The position numbers and the translations under genes are program-made. Under the pieces are notes generated by a model. That model was not told the DNA's origin. It worked only from the letters and a program-made list of their open reading frames with translations, and did no database searches. This document shows, piece after piece, positions 25,200 to 36,066 of a stretch of DNA of 64,000 nucleotides. The stretch's first letter is position 1. Each line of letters opens with the position of its first letter. The stretch lies in the NCBI GenBank assembly GCA_039654915.1, contig CM077593.1, forward strand, positions 118,227,413 through 118,291,412. The letters are read 5' to 3'. The stretch is from Aquilaria yunnanensis (Eukaryota; Streptophyta; Magnoliopsida; Malvales; Thymelaeaceae).

Positions 25200-26670
25200 A
25201 AACAGGCCCAAAGCTAATACAAACTCCTACTAAGGGCCCAAATAGATCCACAAGCAAACTTCATCCTACATGGAAACAAAATCCTGAAATTACAGGATAA
25301 GTTACAAGATTCTTATCTTAAAATGAATTCCTCAGAGCTTCTCCTAGCAATATAAACCCCCTTCAGAGGGTTTCTTCTAGGGACACATCTTAAAACCCTT
25401 TCGCTATTTTTGTATGCAGGTCATCAACACAAGATTCGCAAGGCTTCTGAGCCAGACTCATACAATCCCTTCAATTATCAAATTGGTGCCGTCTGTGAGA
25501 AACATGAAGAATACTCGGAGGTCATGCTTGGAAAAATAAGACCTACCAGAGAATGAGCAGGAGAATCATTGTCTTGCTAGGTCCATAGGGCCCACAAGTG
25601 AAGAAGTACCCCAAATGGTTGATTCAGAAGACCCTACGGGGCTCCAAAGAGACCCCTGCAAGGGAAAATGCCCTACGTTGCTAAATGAAAACCAATTCCA
25701 AGCCTTGCAACATACCCTATTTAAGTAATTAAGAGTGACATTGCAATAGGAAATCTGGAAAGCCTTGCTGAGGGCTCCGAATGAGCCATCTGGCGCCCAA
25801 GGAGCCACAACAGGCTTCTCCTAAAAACCATCCCCGAATGATACAGGTCTATAAATGACAATCATCCCTGGACCATTCCGAAAGACTGGGTAACATCAGT
25901 GCTATCCTGTAGAGACTCAACCAAATGGAGTAGTGCATACGGGGCTCTTGAGCCCCTAAAGGCAAGTTTTAGGCATAGAATCGATGTGAAGTACTTATGG
26001 CTCCAACATTTTACAAATGAGATAATCAATGCCCCTGCTCCCGATGGGTTTTATATGCCTAAAATTAACTTGTACAATGGCCTTACCGATCCAATTAAAC
26101 ATCTGCAGAGATATATTACCTCCATGATACTTAAGTAGGCCTCTAATACAATTATGTGTAAAACCTTTAACTCTACAATAACAGGAGCCACTACCTCCTA
26201 GTTTGGGACCAACCGGGGCCGCGGCTTCTCCTCATTTAAGGACTTCTCCCAAGTGTTCTTGCGACACTTCTTGAGGAGTCGACCGACCCAAAAAACAATG
26301 ACCCATTTGCCCAAAATTAGGCAAGGTCACGACTTAAGATGAACCCCTCAGAGACTTCGTCTGGAGGTTTAACACAGAAGTTGCACAGGTATAGAAGTTG
26401 TCCTCAGAGCTACATCTGATAGCCATTACCCAGGGGCCGGTGTGAAACTCAAGGCTGGCCTGCGATCTCTATGAAATTTCCATAAAAGATATAAACGAAT
26501 TTCTTAACCGAGCCATGTGGTACATGCATGCTGAAAAGCTTAACAGATCAACAGACCCAAATGACCAATAAAAGGCTAAAGAATATGGGTCTAGGAAAAT
26601 AGGGAAAGGTAATAGGAGTCTGAAAGTGTAGGTCTCAGTACTTCCGTGAATCGCCATTAAACTGATGTCA
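25200..26670 (+). mobile_element. Ty3/gypsy retrotransposon fragment (LTR end, PBS region, partial gag)
   Basis: Sequence from about 25200 to 25475 looks like the 3' part of an LTR, including a TATA-like 'ataaacccc'. ATTGGTGCCGTCTGTGAGAA at about 25483-25502 matches the sequence typically seen at the primer-binding site of plant Ty3/gypsy elements. A broken gag follows. No protease, reverse transcriptase or integrase is visible, so the element is truncated after gag or deleted internally. Confidence 0.65.
25899..26460 (+). pseudogene. Gypsy gag fragment (retrotransposon gag domain)
   Basis: The first piece (25899-26138) contains FTNEIINAPAPDGFYMPKIN and YNGLTDPIKHLQRYITSM, the pattern at the start of gypsy gag capsid regions. 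After a stop at 26136-26138 the frame continues with MCKTFNSTITGA, a damaged tryptophan-containing motif, and SSFKDFSQVFLRHFLRS, matching the rest of the retrotransposon gag domain. Several stops follow. It is non-functional. Confidence 0.7.
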
Positions 26671-28193
26671 TAGGTTCATACTATGGGTCCTGGCTGATTG
26701 TATCACAGTCGAGTCATAGCAATCAAAGTGGTGAAGGACAATAAGCGAGGATTTGATTTTTCTTTTCTTTTTTCTTTTTTCTTTTTAACAAAGACCCACA
26801 TTTAGGTAATTGAAATTCATTCCATTTTTGTCTCAAAAGCCTAATATAATTCATTTTAAATTAAGTTGATTTAATTTATTTATAAAAAAAGTTGATTTAA
26901 TATAAAATTTTATATTTTTAGTTTTAGTTTTTTCCATGAAATTGAATTTATCTGAAAGATATAACAATTCATTAAAAATATAATTTTTTTATTCATTAAA
27001 AATAAAAAAAAAACACAAAAATTTGATAACACCATAATAATTTTCTTTCAAATAGATTATTACACCTCTATAATATTAATATTCAAATGAAGTTAGTTTT
27101 TGGGTGAAAAATATGTAAAAATAAAAATAAATTGTTTTGAACAGACTATCTTATAGTAGTTTTTAAATAGACAAAAAATCAATTCTAATTTTAAATTTTT
27201 TAAGTAACTATCAAATTATATTACATTCTTAGTGTAAAATAATGCTCACCTTGAAAAAAAAATTAATGCATTATTAATAATATCAAAGGAATTGAATTTT
27301 TATATTTTTTTTCACTAATTGTATTTAAGTTAATAATTAATTAGTCTCCCACAAATCTGAACACCTAGGAACTATTAATATTTAATTAACCAACTTATAA
27401 AGCTCGATTGGCCTAATAGTTCTATTGAGCAAAGTATTGATGTTGTGGTGTCTCATGTTTGCAAGACTATTTTTGTTTTATGTTGAATAAAGTTGTCTAC
27501 CATCCCTTGTCTATATATCCACTCACTTTGACATCGTTAATATGGCATACATGAATAATAATTTGTTTAGTTTTGAAATATATATATGGTGTTGAGGTAT
27601 ATTTATCTAATTTGGATATATATTTTTCTAGTTCTAAAGCATTACTAATCCATTTGATTTTGAGAACTCTTACTTAATAACATTTATATAAAACTTGTTT
27701 AATTTGAAAATGTACTTCTTTAATTCCGATACATCATTTATTTTGAGATTATTGTAAGGCATATCTTTTCACAAGCTTTAAGTGTACGACTTGACTCACT
27801 AGGAGGTCGACAGGAGACTTGGCCTTCAGTCTATTAAATTTGGCCAACATATCTTCCCACCAATTTCTTCTTTCTTTTAATAATTTATGATCCTTGGAAG
27901 ACAACGATTCTAAAGCAAAATCTCAAAATTCACAACCTTATAAGGAATAGTTAGATTGAGCTAATTGGAATTGATGTAACAATTCTTACTCCAAATTCAT
28001 CAATCTAGAACCTTCATAAATCATACTTCTTAATGTCAAAATCATAATTAAGTTGCAAACTAAATTTATACAGAGTGACAAGTTAAATAGAAGCGATTAA
28101 ATTATGTATGTTTTCCAATGATAATTACATTGGTGATGTTGTAAAACCAAAATCAACTATTACAAACATCATCTATATGACTTGCAACAACAT
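26671..28193. other. AT-rich intergenic DNA, no gene seen
   Basis: A TTTTC-rich tract lies at about 26758-26786, followed by low-complexity AT sequence. A phrase at about 27400-27470 ('ttggcctaatagttc ... tctcatgtttgcaag') resembles a tRNA-like SINE head but lacks a clear B box. Confidence 0.5.
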
Positions 28194-28202
28194 AATTTTA
28201 AG

Positions 28203-29660
28203 GTAAAATTACAAAAACTCTTTGAGGTTTGGTTGAATCTACAGTTTTATTCTTATTGTTTCAATTACCTTCATTTATCTCATTTAAAGTTAAGACCGTT
28301 AATCACTGTTACCACAAAAAAGAAGAAAATGCATGACTTTAACAAGAAACTTTGCCACCCTCAGCTACAAAAACATTCAAATCAAACAAATTAATCTAAA
28401 AAAATTTAACAAGAAACTTCATTGAAGTTTTGCCAGAAACTCTAGAAACTTTACCTTCTTCACCCTCATTGCTTGTTTCCTCTTTGCCGCCTTCTACTAG
28501 TGCATGAAAGATCAACATCTTTGACTCTGATTCTTTGGCCTCTACAGTTTGCCTGCCAATTAGATTTGATCCTCGCCTCGTCACTTCTCCAAAAACTTGG
28601 GTTGATGGGCTCAGAGAGATAAGCATCGACAGCACTGTTTGGAATGAATGTGGTGGTCTTTCTCTTACCTCCCTTGCCCTTAGTTCTATCATTCTTGTTG
28701 GCCGGAAGATTTTGAACCATTGAATAAGTTTTTTCGAGCAATAGAAACAATTTAGTATAAATTTCAAACCGGAAGATTTTGAAGTTGTAGTTGCAGAGCG
28801 ATTTGGGAATTCACTCAAAGTTGGCCTTCATCAGCAACTTATAGGCATTGTTGTCAATGTTGAAGATTTCATTACTAAAGAAGTCGTGAAGAGAGAGAGA
28901 CAGCCTTAAACCCATCCCCGTCTCCTTTGCAACTTTTAAGTATCGTCGTTGAGTGCATAGGCCTTAAGATCTTTTTTGCCTCAAACCTATCCTTGTTGTC
29001 ATCCTTAATGGTTCCTCGTTCATCAATCCTTCTTGCTCTGAGACCAGGCAACCTCAGTATATGATTTTGGGTACATTACTTTTCTTTCACCTAGTTTCAA
29101 TTTATTTGTTGATTTTTGAATTTTTTTTTATTCACATTTGGATAACTAGGTATGGTTCTTAGATCATTGACTAATGCATAGGAAGGCCATTTAGGTTTCG
29201 CCTTCTTCGATTTCTAGGTCAATCTTGGAATCAATTTATCAATATGCTTCTAGCTGGATTAGATTCTTGAATTGTTTTTGCTTATGTCTGCAATATTAGG
29301 GAGCAGAGATGGTGGAAATGTTGCAGCAAAAGGAGACATTGAAAATGGAGAAAGTGGCGGGGATAGTGCCTGTTGCAACAATGATGGCAGGCAAAGGCGA
29401 AGTCTGGGTGAAGGTGGAGGTGGAGGAGGAGGGAAATGGGGAAGGATGGAGGAAAACAAAGCTTAACTTTAAATGCAAAAGTTGGTGGGCAAAATTTTTA
29501 GGAAAGAAAGTTATGAGGGAAAAAAAAGTTATTTTTGCTTTTCTATCATAACAGTTACTAATAGAGTTAACTTTTTAGGTTGTAAATGTATGTATTTATA
29601 ACAATAAGGACAAAAGTGTAGTCTCGACAAACTTCATGAGAGGTTTTTGTAATTTTCCCT
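28203..29660. mobile_element. Mutator-like TIR element carrying gene-like sequence
   Basis: The left end from 28203 (GTAAAATTACAAAAAC, then TTTGAGGTTTG) is inverted at the right end (about 29600-29660). Similarity runs about 50 bases, continuing into TTATTGTT on both arms. The flanks AATTTTAAG (28194-28202) and AATTTTAAA (29661-29669) match at 8 of 9 positions, a Mutator-type 9-bp target duplication. The interior holds GC-richer sequence with long frames on both strands (minus 28396-28818; plus 29272-29551, glycine and glutamate rich). No MuDR transposase is seen, so it is non-autonomous and possibly a Pack-MULE. Confidence 0.65.
28396..29551. pseudogene. Possible captured host sequence inside the 28.2-29.7 kb element
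   Basis: Minus-strand frames here include YTKLFLLLEKTYSMVQNLPA and, overlapping in another register, PNSAVDAYLSEPINPSFW. The plus strand at 29272-29466 has an ATG-initiated frame with a glycine-rich tail. None matches a family I recognise and no splice structure is evident. Captured exon sequence is an inference from composition and element context only. Confidence 0.25.
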
Positions 29661-29669
29661 AATTTTAAA

Positions 29670-29969
29670 AGCCAATTGTATGATTTCTAATACATTTAGG
29701 TGATATTCAAATATATAAATTTTATTTTTTTTAAAAATCCTTTAATCAAAATTTGAGTGTATAATTTGTTTAAAAGATGTGGAAGTTTTTTTTTGTTTAA
29801 AGTCTGAAAAACTAATGTTTTAAAATGAAAAATATTATTTTAAATTCTTTCGCTTTATCAAAATGAATTTTTTAAAGTTTAGAAAATAATTTTTTTCACA
29901 TGCTTCAAATAAATCTATGTACTCAAAAAAATTTAAAGGAAATTTGGAAAATAAAAATAAAAAAATTCA
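29670..29969. other. AT-rich spacer, no gene seen
   Basis: Low-complexity sequence between two transposable elements. Confidence 0.5.
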
Positions 29970-29977
29970 CATCCAAG

Positions 29978-30343
29978 CAGTGGCGAATGGACATTGATAA
30001 TATGGGGGTCCATGGCCCCTATTTTTTTAAGAAAAATGTCGATAAAAGATATGTAATTAAATAATCGGATCCCTTTAAGTTTTTGTATGGACCCTAATAA
30101 TTTTAATAATATCTATTCAAACAAAATAATATGCCTCCTCTTACCTTGAGAAAGTTAAAAAATGGATCAGTTTTTTCTCTTTATTAACAATTAGAATAAT
30201 GGAAAAAATCATACCTTGTCCCTTTAACTTTCATATGTTTTCCTATTTAGGCCTTAAACTTTTTTTTTTGCCATATTTTTCTAATTCAAATATAGTTATA
30301 TGTATACAAACCCCCCTTTATAAAAAATATGAATCCGCCACTG
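29978..30343. mobile_element. hAT MITE with CAGTGGCG ends
   Basis: The element is 366 bp, starting CAGTGGCGAATGGAC and ending AATCCGCCACTG. The flanking octamers CATCCAAG (29970-29977) and CATCTAGG (30344-30351) match at 6 of 8 positions, as expected for an old 8-bp hAT target duplication. The ends match the CAGTGGCGGA class of plant hAT termini. No coding capacity. Confidence 0.75.
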
Positions 30344-30351
30344 CATCTAGG

Positions 30352-31052
30352 TGCTAGCTTCAGGTTTCAAAACATCATTCAAGAGACTATTCCAAATTTC
30401 CAAAGGTTTTGTCTATAATAAAAATTCTTTTTCCCATTTTCTTTATACTAAAACACATTTACAACTTTTTCTCCCTTTTTAACTTCTCATTGAATGTCAA
30501 TGTTTTATTATGTCTTAAAAATAGGTGAAAAGATACTAATTGTCCTAAAACTATGGCCGATATTGTCCATTCATTTTGAAATTATAAAATGTTCACCATT
30601 CACCATAAAACTATGATCATCATTATAATTTCATCTAATCATTAATTGTAGATGTTAAATAGGGATAGAAAATTGAGCTGGCAATTGGTAGGGCATTTGG
30701 CAAGAACAAATTTTGGATTTAACACACTTTAGGCCGATATTGAATTTTTTAGCCTAACCTGATTGAAGCTAAAACGAATTAATCTAATTATGATCTTAAT
30801 GGTTGAGAGGAGAATAGATGAGGAAGGGGATAGATGAAAAAAAAACTAACAAAAACAAGTAAACAGAAGGAAAAAATGAGCAATGTCAAAAATACTGTGG
30901 AGTTATTTCGATCAAAGAAAACAGAATGGTTTGGATGTTGAATCTTCCAACCATCCCTACAGCCGATGACACAAATGACCCAAGCTCGAAGCTCCTGAAT
31001 GAAGCTATTGTTCCCCACCATATTTTGTTATTTAATCAATTATGGTTATTTT
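30352..31052. other. AT-rich intergenic DNA, no gene seen
   Basis: Short frames only. The minus frame at 30788-31021 and the plus frame at 30926-31117 have no recognisable domain and run into the adjacent MITE. Confidence 0.5.
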
Positions 31053-32062
31053 TAGGGGTGAGCATGAGTTGGATAAACTCAAAACTTAACCCAAACCACC
31101 CCCACCACCCTCATTAAGTTGGGTTGGTTGGGTAAAAATGGACCATGGTTCACTGGTTGGTTCTACATATAAAAAGAACCGATAAGAGAACCGATGGTTT
31201 TTTGGTTGGTTCTAGTTCCATATGGAACCAACTCGATGTAGAACCGAACCCGAGGTATATATATAATTATATAATAAAAACTATGGTATTACTAAAATAT
31301 CCATATTTATATATCCATATTTATATGTATTTTTTTAAAGATTTATGATAGTCATCTTATGTTTTTATATTAAACTTTCAAACTGATGTTCCAAATTAAA
31401 ACAATATGAAAGTTGTGGGATCATTCATGAAATTTCTTCATATTCACTTAAATCACTTCACTTCTTATACCGGCTATTCTTCGGTCATTTTACTTTCGAT
31501 CTCTCTACTCCAGACTATTCTCTATGACACAACCTCATATTTTTTTATTTATGAGCCATGTGAAATTAGAAATTCACGACGTCAACATATTTCAAGTTTT
31601 GATATTAAAAAAGTTGGTCTCAAATGCTTAGCTTTCTATGTTAAATGTCATGACAATGTTTGAATTACTAAAGGAAAGTAAACAGGTTGAGATGAAAGAT
31701 ACTCGACAAGCAACTCTTTTGAACCATTTTGGTAATAGCATGTTAAACTCTTTTGAATATGTCTAAGTATATGTATTTAAATGTTAATTTAATTATATAT
31801 TATATGGAATATTTCGTAAACTAGTTATGAATGCAATTTTATTGAATTTTGGTGTTGTTATAGGTATATGGTATAAACTGAAAAACCTAAAAACTAGAAC
31901 AGAAAAACCCAAAACTATGGTCCAGGTTCTGTTTAGTTTTCGGTTCTTGGTTCTTGGGTTGGTGGTTCTCGAGTTGGATAGAAAAATTTCAGAACCAAGG
32001 CTATTTTAGGTTAGTTTGGTTCCACCATAAAACCAAACCAAGCTGAACTATGCTTACCTATA
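31053..32062. mobile_element. Non-autonomous hAT-like MITE, copy 2 (inverted relative to copy 1)
   Basis: It starts TAGGGGTGAGCAT and ends ATGCTTACCTATA. It aligns, reverse-complemented, with the element at 4552-5296 over both ends and most of the interior (for example CTTAAATCACTT and AGCAACTCTTTTGAACCATT). It carries about 220-250 additional internal bases (about 31465-31700) absent from copy 1. The flanks GTTATTTT and GTTATATC match only in part. Confidence 0.6.
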
Positions 32063-32339
32063 GTTATATCAACCCAAGCAATTGAACTTCACTTATTTAA
32101 GTGTTAGAAATTTAAGATGGTTTTGTACCTGAGAGACATTATCCTTAAAGAAATTTGCCCACACTATGTTGCTACTTAGGATTATGGTAATTATTTCTAG
32201 GAAATAGAAAACTGAAATGAATACTTAAACAACAAAGTTCAAGTATTCTCTAAGAATATTTTAAAGTTTTGATAGATGTCTCGAATTTATATTGTTGTTG
32301 ACACCCTTTTAAAAAGACATGTTTATTTGAAGCGTTTCT
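32063..32339. other. Unique-looking spacer, no gene seen
   Basis: AT-rich DNA between a MITE and an LTR-like fragment. Confidence 0.4.
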
Positions 32340-32740
32340 TAGTGGAAGGAATGTCTATCCAAAAAAGATTATTATTACTATTATTAAATCCCTACCTTAG
32401 ACCTACGACTAAGAAACCCAATATGCTAGCAAAAAAACTCCTACTTAAAAAAGAAATAAGGTCCTGAAATCGCGGGATTAGCTAAAGGATTCCTATTTAT
32501 GAGCTACTTATTTAGATCATTCTCGGTTATATAAACTCTTTCGGTCACCAACCTCAAGGTATGTGATTCTAACTCTGCACCCTCCTACTTTCCCTTACTC
32601 TCTGCCATCGGATGGTTTCCCTCGGGATAACACCTTAGGCCCTGATGTTGTCTTTGTACATAGGATTTATCTCAAAGGCCCACTACTCCTCCGAACTAGG
32701 ACCACACACAATCCCATCAACCATTGTAAGGTAAATTAGA
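32340..32740 (+). mobile_element. LTR-like fragment related to the 25.2-kb gypsy LTR
   Basis: It shares an ordered set of phrases with 25.21-25.36 kb: CTCCTACTTAAAAAAG, then TCCTGAAATCGCGGGATTAG, then a TATA-like 'tatataaactctttcgg'. No gag or PBS follows, so this may be a solo LTR. The ends were not defined. Confidence 0.4.
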
Positions 32741-33600
32741 TGTTAAGAACTTTCTAAAAAAAGAAACAACTCATCATTTTTAGAACATCTTCAAAATGAA
32801 TACTTGTCATCATTTTTTAATAGAAAAAGTATTATTTAATTTTAGAAATAAATTAAGTCTGAAATAAATAAAATAATAACTATACTTTAGAATCATCACA
32901 AAAACAAGGTATGGAAATCTATTATAGAAAAAGCATAGGAGGTGAAATGTCTACCTCATGAAACTCGACATGTTTCCCCCTTACATTCTTCTTATCTTCT
33001 TAGTGTGTGCATAGATTTAACAATTCCCATTCTCTTTTGATCAAATCATCATGTATAATTACTGAATAGAAAAAGTGTCATCACATCTAAAACTTTTTTT
33101 TTTCATTTTTGTGAATTTTCAGTTTTTATAAAAAAATATATTATTTACATGCGAAGAATAGTTTTTCGTGTAATCATGTGCACTTATAAAGACTATTCTT
33201 CCTCTATCCTTTGGCAATGTGGGATAGAAGATCACAATACTTTCTTCACATCACTAACTATCCAGCATTAACTTCATAATTTTACTAGAATCAGCACCAT
33301 GGACCAATGATCTACTTTATTATGGAGTTTCTTAGGTGAAACCACAGTTGAGTCAATTTATTCACATAACATGTAATTTTTTGGTACCGTTATTTTAAAA
33401 CTCTAACTTTAGTAATTCCTTTCATTGGTTTGTGACTTTAAAGGCATTTATGACATGTTACTTAGGAAAATTATAGTGGGAACAAAATTTTATAAATTGC
33501 TTACATATTAATTTAGTGAGTAGAAATATATTTAAATAAAAACAAAACAATAAAAAAAATTTATGAACTCATTCCTATTTCACAGTAGACCTAGTAAAAT
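32741..33600. other. AT-rich intergenic DNA, no gene seen
   Basis: No reading frame with recognisable content on either strand and no clear element ends. Confidence 0.5.
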
Positions 33601-33609
33601 CCCCTTCCC

Positions 33610-33740
33610 TTTGGCCTAATGACTAAGTGCTCTGAGGGATATGGGGGAGATTTAGGGTTTAAATCCTGGCCTTCCCACTTCCTCCAACATGCTATACAAA
33701 GGCTGGTTCAATTGTCATTTTGATCCCAAAAAAACTGGTA
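33610..33740 (+). mobile_element. SINE-like tRNA-derived element
   Basis: An A-box-like sequence TGGCCTAATGACTAAGTGC (33612-33630) and a B-box-like GGGTTTAAATCC (33655-33666) sit at pol III spacing, followed by a non-tRNA body ending in an A-rich stretch near 33726. There is no cloverleaf typical of a functional tRNA. Ends and target duplication were not defined. Confidence 0.45.
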
Positions 33741-34222
33741 TGCCATTTTTCCTAATTAATAGTATATCTCTCTATATATACTTGTATGATATTTCTGAAT
33801 TTATAAAAAAAAAAAAGTAGACTTAATAAAGCTTTGAGATAAATATATTATTCAAATTGGTTCATTCTTGGTGAAGTTAGTAAAGATTAATTGAATTTGA
33901 GCAATTATTTGTTAGATCTAATTTTAACTCTCACTAAGGCAGTTGGATTTAAACTAAAATCATGTCTCCTTAGTAAGCTTTCCAAGGATGAGTTCATAAA
34001 ATTTATTTATTATTTTATTTTATTTTTACTTGACAAATTAGTATTTAAGCAATTTATAAATTTTATTCCCACTATAATTTCCTAGGCAACATGCCATCAA
34101 CGCCTTGAATAAAAAATGTAATTAAAGATTGAAAGAGTTATTAAACCATGAAATCATGAACGCTTAATAACATGAAATCACAAACCAAACATGAGAATGA
34201 CTACACTAAAACTTATAAAAAA
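33741..34222. other. AT-rich intergenic DNA, no gene seen
   Basis: Short lysine/leucine-rich frames only. Confidence 0.5.
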
Positions 34223-34224
34223 TA

Positions 34225-34454
34225 CTCTCTGTCTTAAATTTTTTGTGCTATTCCATTTTTAGTAATTAATATATGATTTTTTTAAAATTATATTATATAA
34301 ATGAAAAATATTTATATATGAATGATAAACCAAGACCTATGGTTTCTAAATACATATATTTTTAATTTTTTCTAACAAACAATAATATAAATAAATTCAA
34401 GTCAAATTAGTAAAAAAAAAGTGAAATAAAGTAAAGAAACTAGAACAGAAGGAA
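34225..34454. mobile_element. Stowaway-like MITE
   Basis: Flanked by TA, beginning CTCTCTGTCTTA and ending AGAACAGAAGGAA, a degraded CTCCCTCCGTCC-type inverted repeat. The AT-rich interior resembles the elements at 8.70 and 43.98 kb. Confidence 0.55.
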
Positions 34455-34541
34455 TACTAAGCAAGGAATTCTTAGCATTTGAATTTAAGGACTAAACTAG
34501 GTTTTAACCCAAGAAGTAAAGTGCGAAAACTGGGATAATTG

Positions 34542-36066
34542 CATTTGTGGCCTATAACATTTTATTATTGCATCATTTTGGACCCTAATATTAATTTCCT
34601 ACATAGAAAATCTCCAACCTTATTTAAGTATTTTATTTTGAACCTTTTGTGAATTGAAAACATTGGTGTGGACAAGAAAAGCCATGTGGGATGCCAATGT
34701 TGGCATTGGCCATGATGGCACCTTCACTTTTATCTCTTCCGAACTTTTTCTCTTCCATATCCCTCAATAGCAGGTGTGGTGTTGTCACATTCTCCTTTTT
34801 AACCACCTTATTCTTTATGCTTTCCTTTTCATTTTTCCCCTATTTATTTGATGATGAGTTCTCCATCAGACACTACTCTGGGAACTACTCCTAATTCTTG
34901 ATTTATAGGGAAAATTTAGATTCACCTTGTTTCATAGGTAGCTTGAACATCATTCTGTCATATCTTAGAATCTTGCCTTTACACCTAGATCTTTAATTTT
35001 TCCTTATACTGTCATTTCTTTGTTTTTTCCTCGCGACTGATCTTCCCATTTTTGTTGTATCCATCTAGCCGCCTTTGTCTTCCCTCCCTTCATCCCCCTA
35101 CTCTTAGGCGCCACATATAATTAGTGACGCTAAATCGAAGCAAAAAAAGAAGGCCAATTTGTGGCCCATCCCATTACAATCCACTCTGGAACCACTACCA
35201 CCAATCATCGTCATGCTCCATCCAACCTCACAGCTACCAATCATCCCTATGCTCTGTCCGACCCCACCATCATAAAAGTTCCGAGTCAAACCCTAGATTC
35301 CCTCTTATTCGCCTATTGTCTCAACCATATGTTGGTAATTTGGAACAAAACTAGATGAAATCCTTTTCAAAAACTTCCTCAACTTGCCTATCATCTACGA
35401 TGATGAAAACCTTTGTGATCTTTTATGCCCCGTGTAATATATTGGAACAACTAGTACCATGATATTAAATTCATAATTGCCAGATATAAAGGCCCTGTAC
35501 TAATTAGGGTTTTTGATTGGCTAACATGGTTCATTGACGCACCTAAACATTGAAATAAAACCTAAACTCACACACTAAAAAGAAAAGTGAAATAACAAAA
35601 AACCTATAGATAATGGAACAAAGTAAAATGAAGAACCCATACTATATTTGAGAGAATTTTAATGCAAATTCTTGGATATCGCACGGGTAAGCTTATGAGG
35701 GGAGAAATTGATTCACTATGACCTTGCTTGGAATTGACAAAAATGAACAAGGATTTTGCATTGCTTAGATTAGTGTAAACATCCTAAAGGATGAGAAGAT
35801 AGATGAAGATTTGATGGACGTTAGGGTGATGGTGCTGACAATTGATCATTAGAGGAGTAAATAAACATGCAAATCTAGGAAAAGATAAAGGTGAAGGTGT
35901 CATGGTGGCCAATCAACCATGCTAGCGTGTTGTGTGGTGTTTGCCATTTATATTAATGTTTTCCATCCACAAAAGATCCAAAATAAGAAATTTAAATAAG
36001 GTTGAGAATTTTCTATGCAAGAAGTTCAAAACGGTACAATAATAAAGGGTTATGGACCATAGAATT
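34542..36066. mobile_element. Long-TIR (Mutator-like) element of about 1.5 kb
   Basis: Inverted repeats of roughly 190 bases: from 34542 (AATTGCATTTGTGGCCTATA) against the reverse complement of the sequence ending at about 36066, with matches such as CATAGAAAAT and CAACCTTATTTAA through to ACACCTTCAC/GGCACCTTCAC at about 34720 and 35890. The interior (about 34735-35880) has C-rich, proline/histidine-coding frames (35124-35358) that I do not recognise. No transposase is seen. Long TIRs suggest a MULE, but no target duplication was found. Confidence 0.55.

Noticed and set aside
27401..27470. Possible tRNA or SINE head
   Set aside because: An A-box-like TTGGCCTAATAGTTC is present, but no acceptable B box or cloverleaf was found.
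28396..28818. 140-codon minus-strand frame as a stand-alone gene
   Set aside because: It lies wholly inside a TIR element, has no recognisable domain or splice partners, and overlaps other open frames. Kept only as possible captured sequence.
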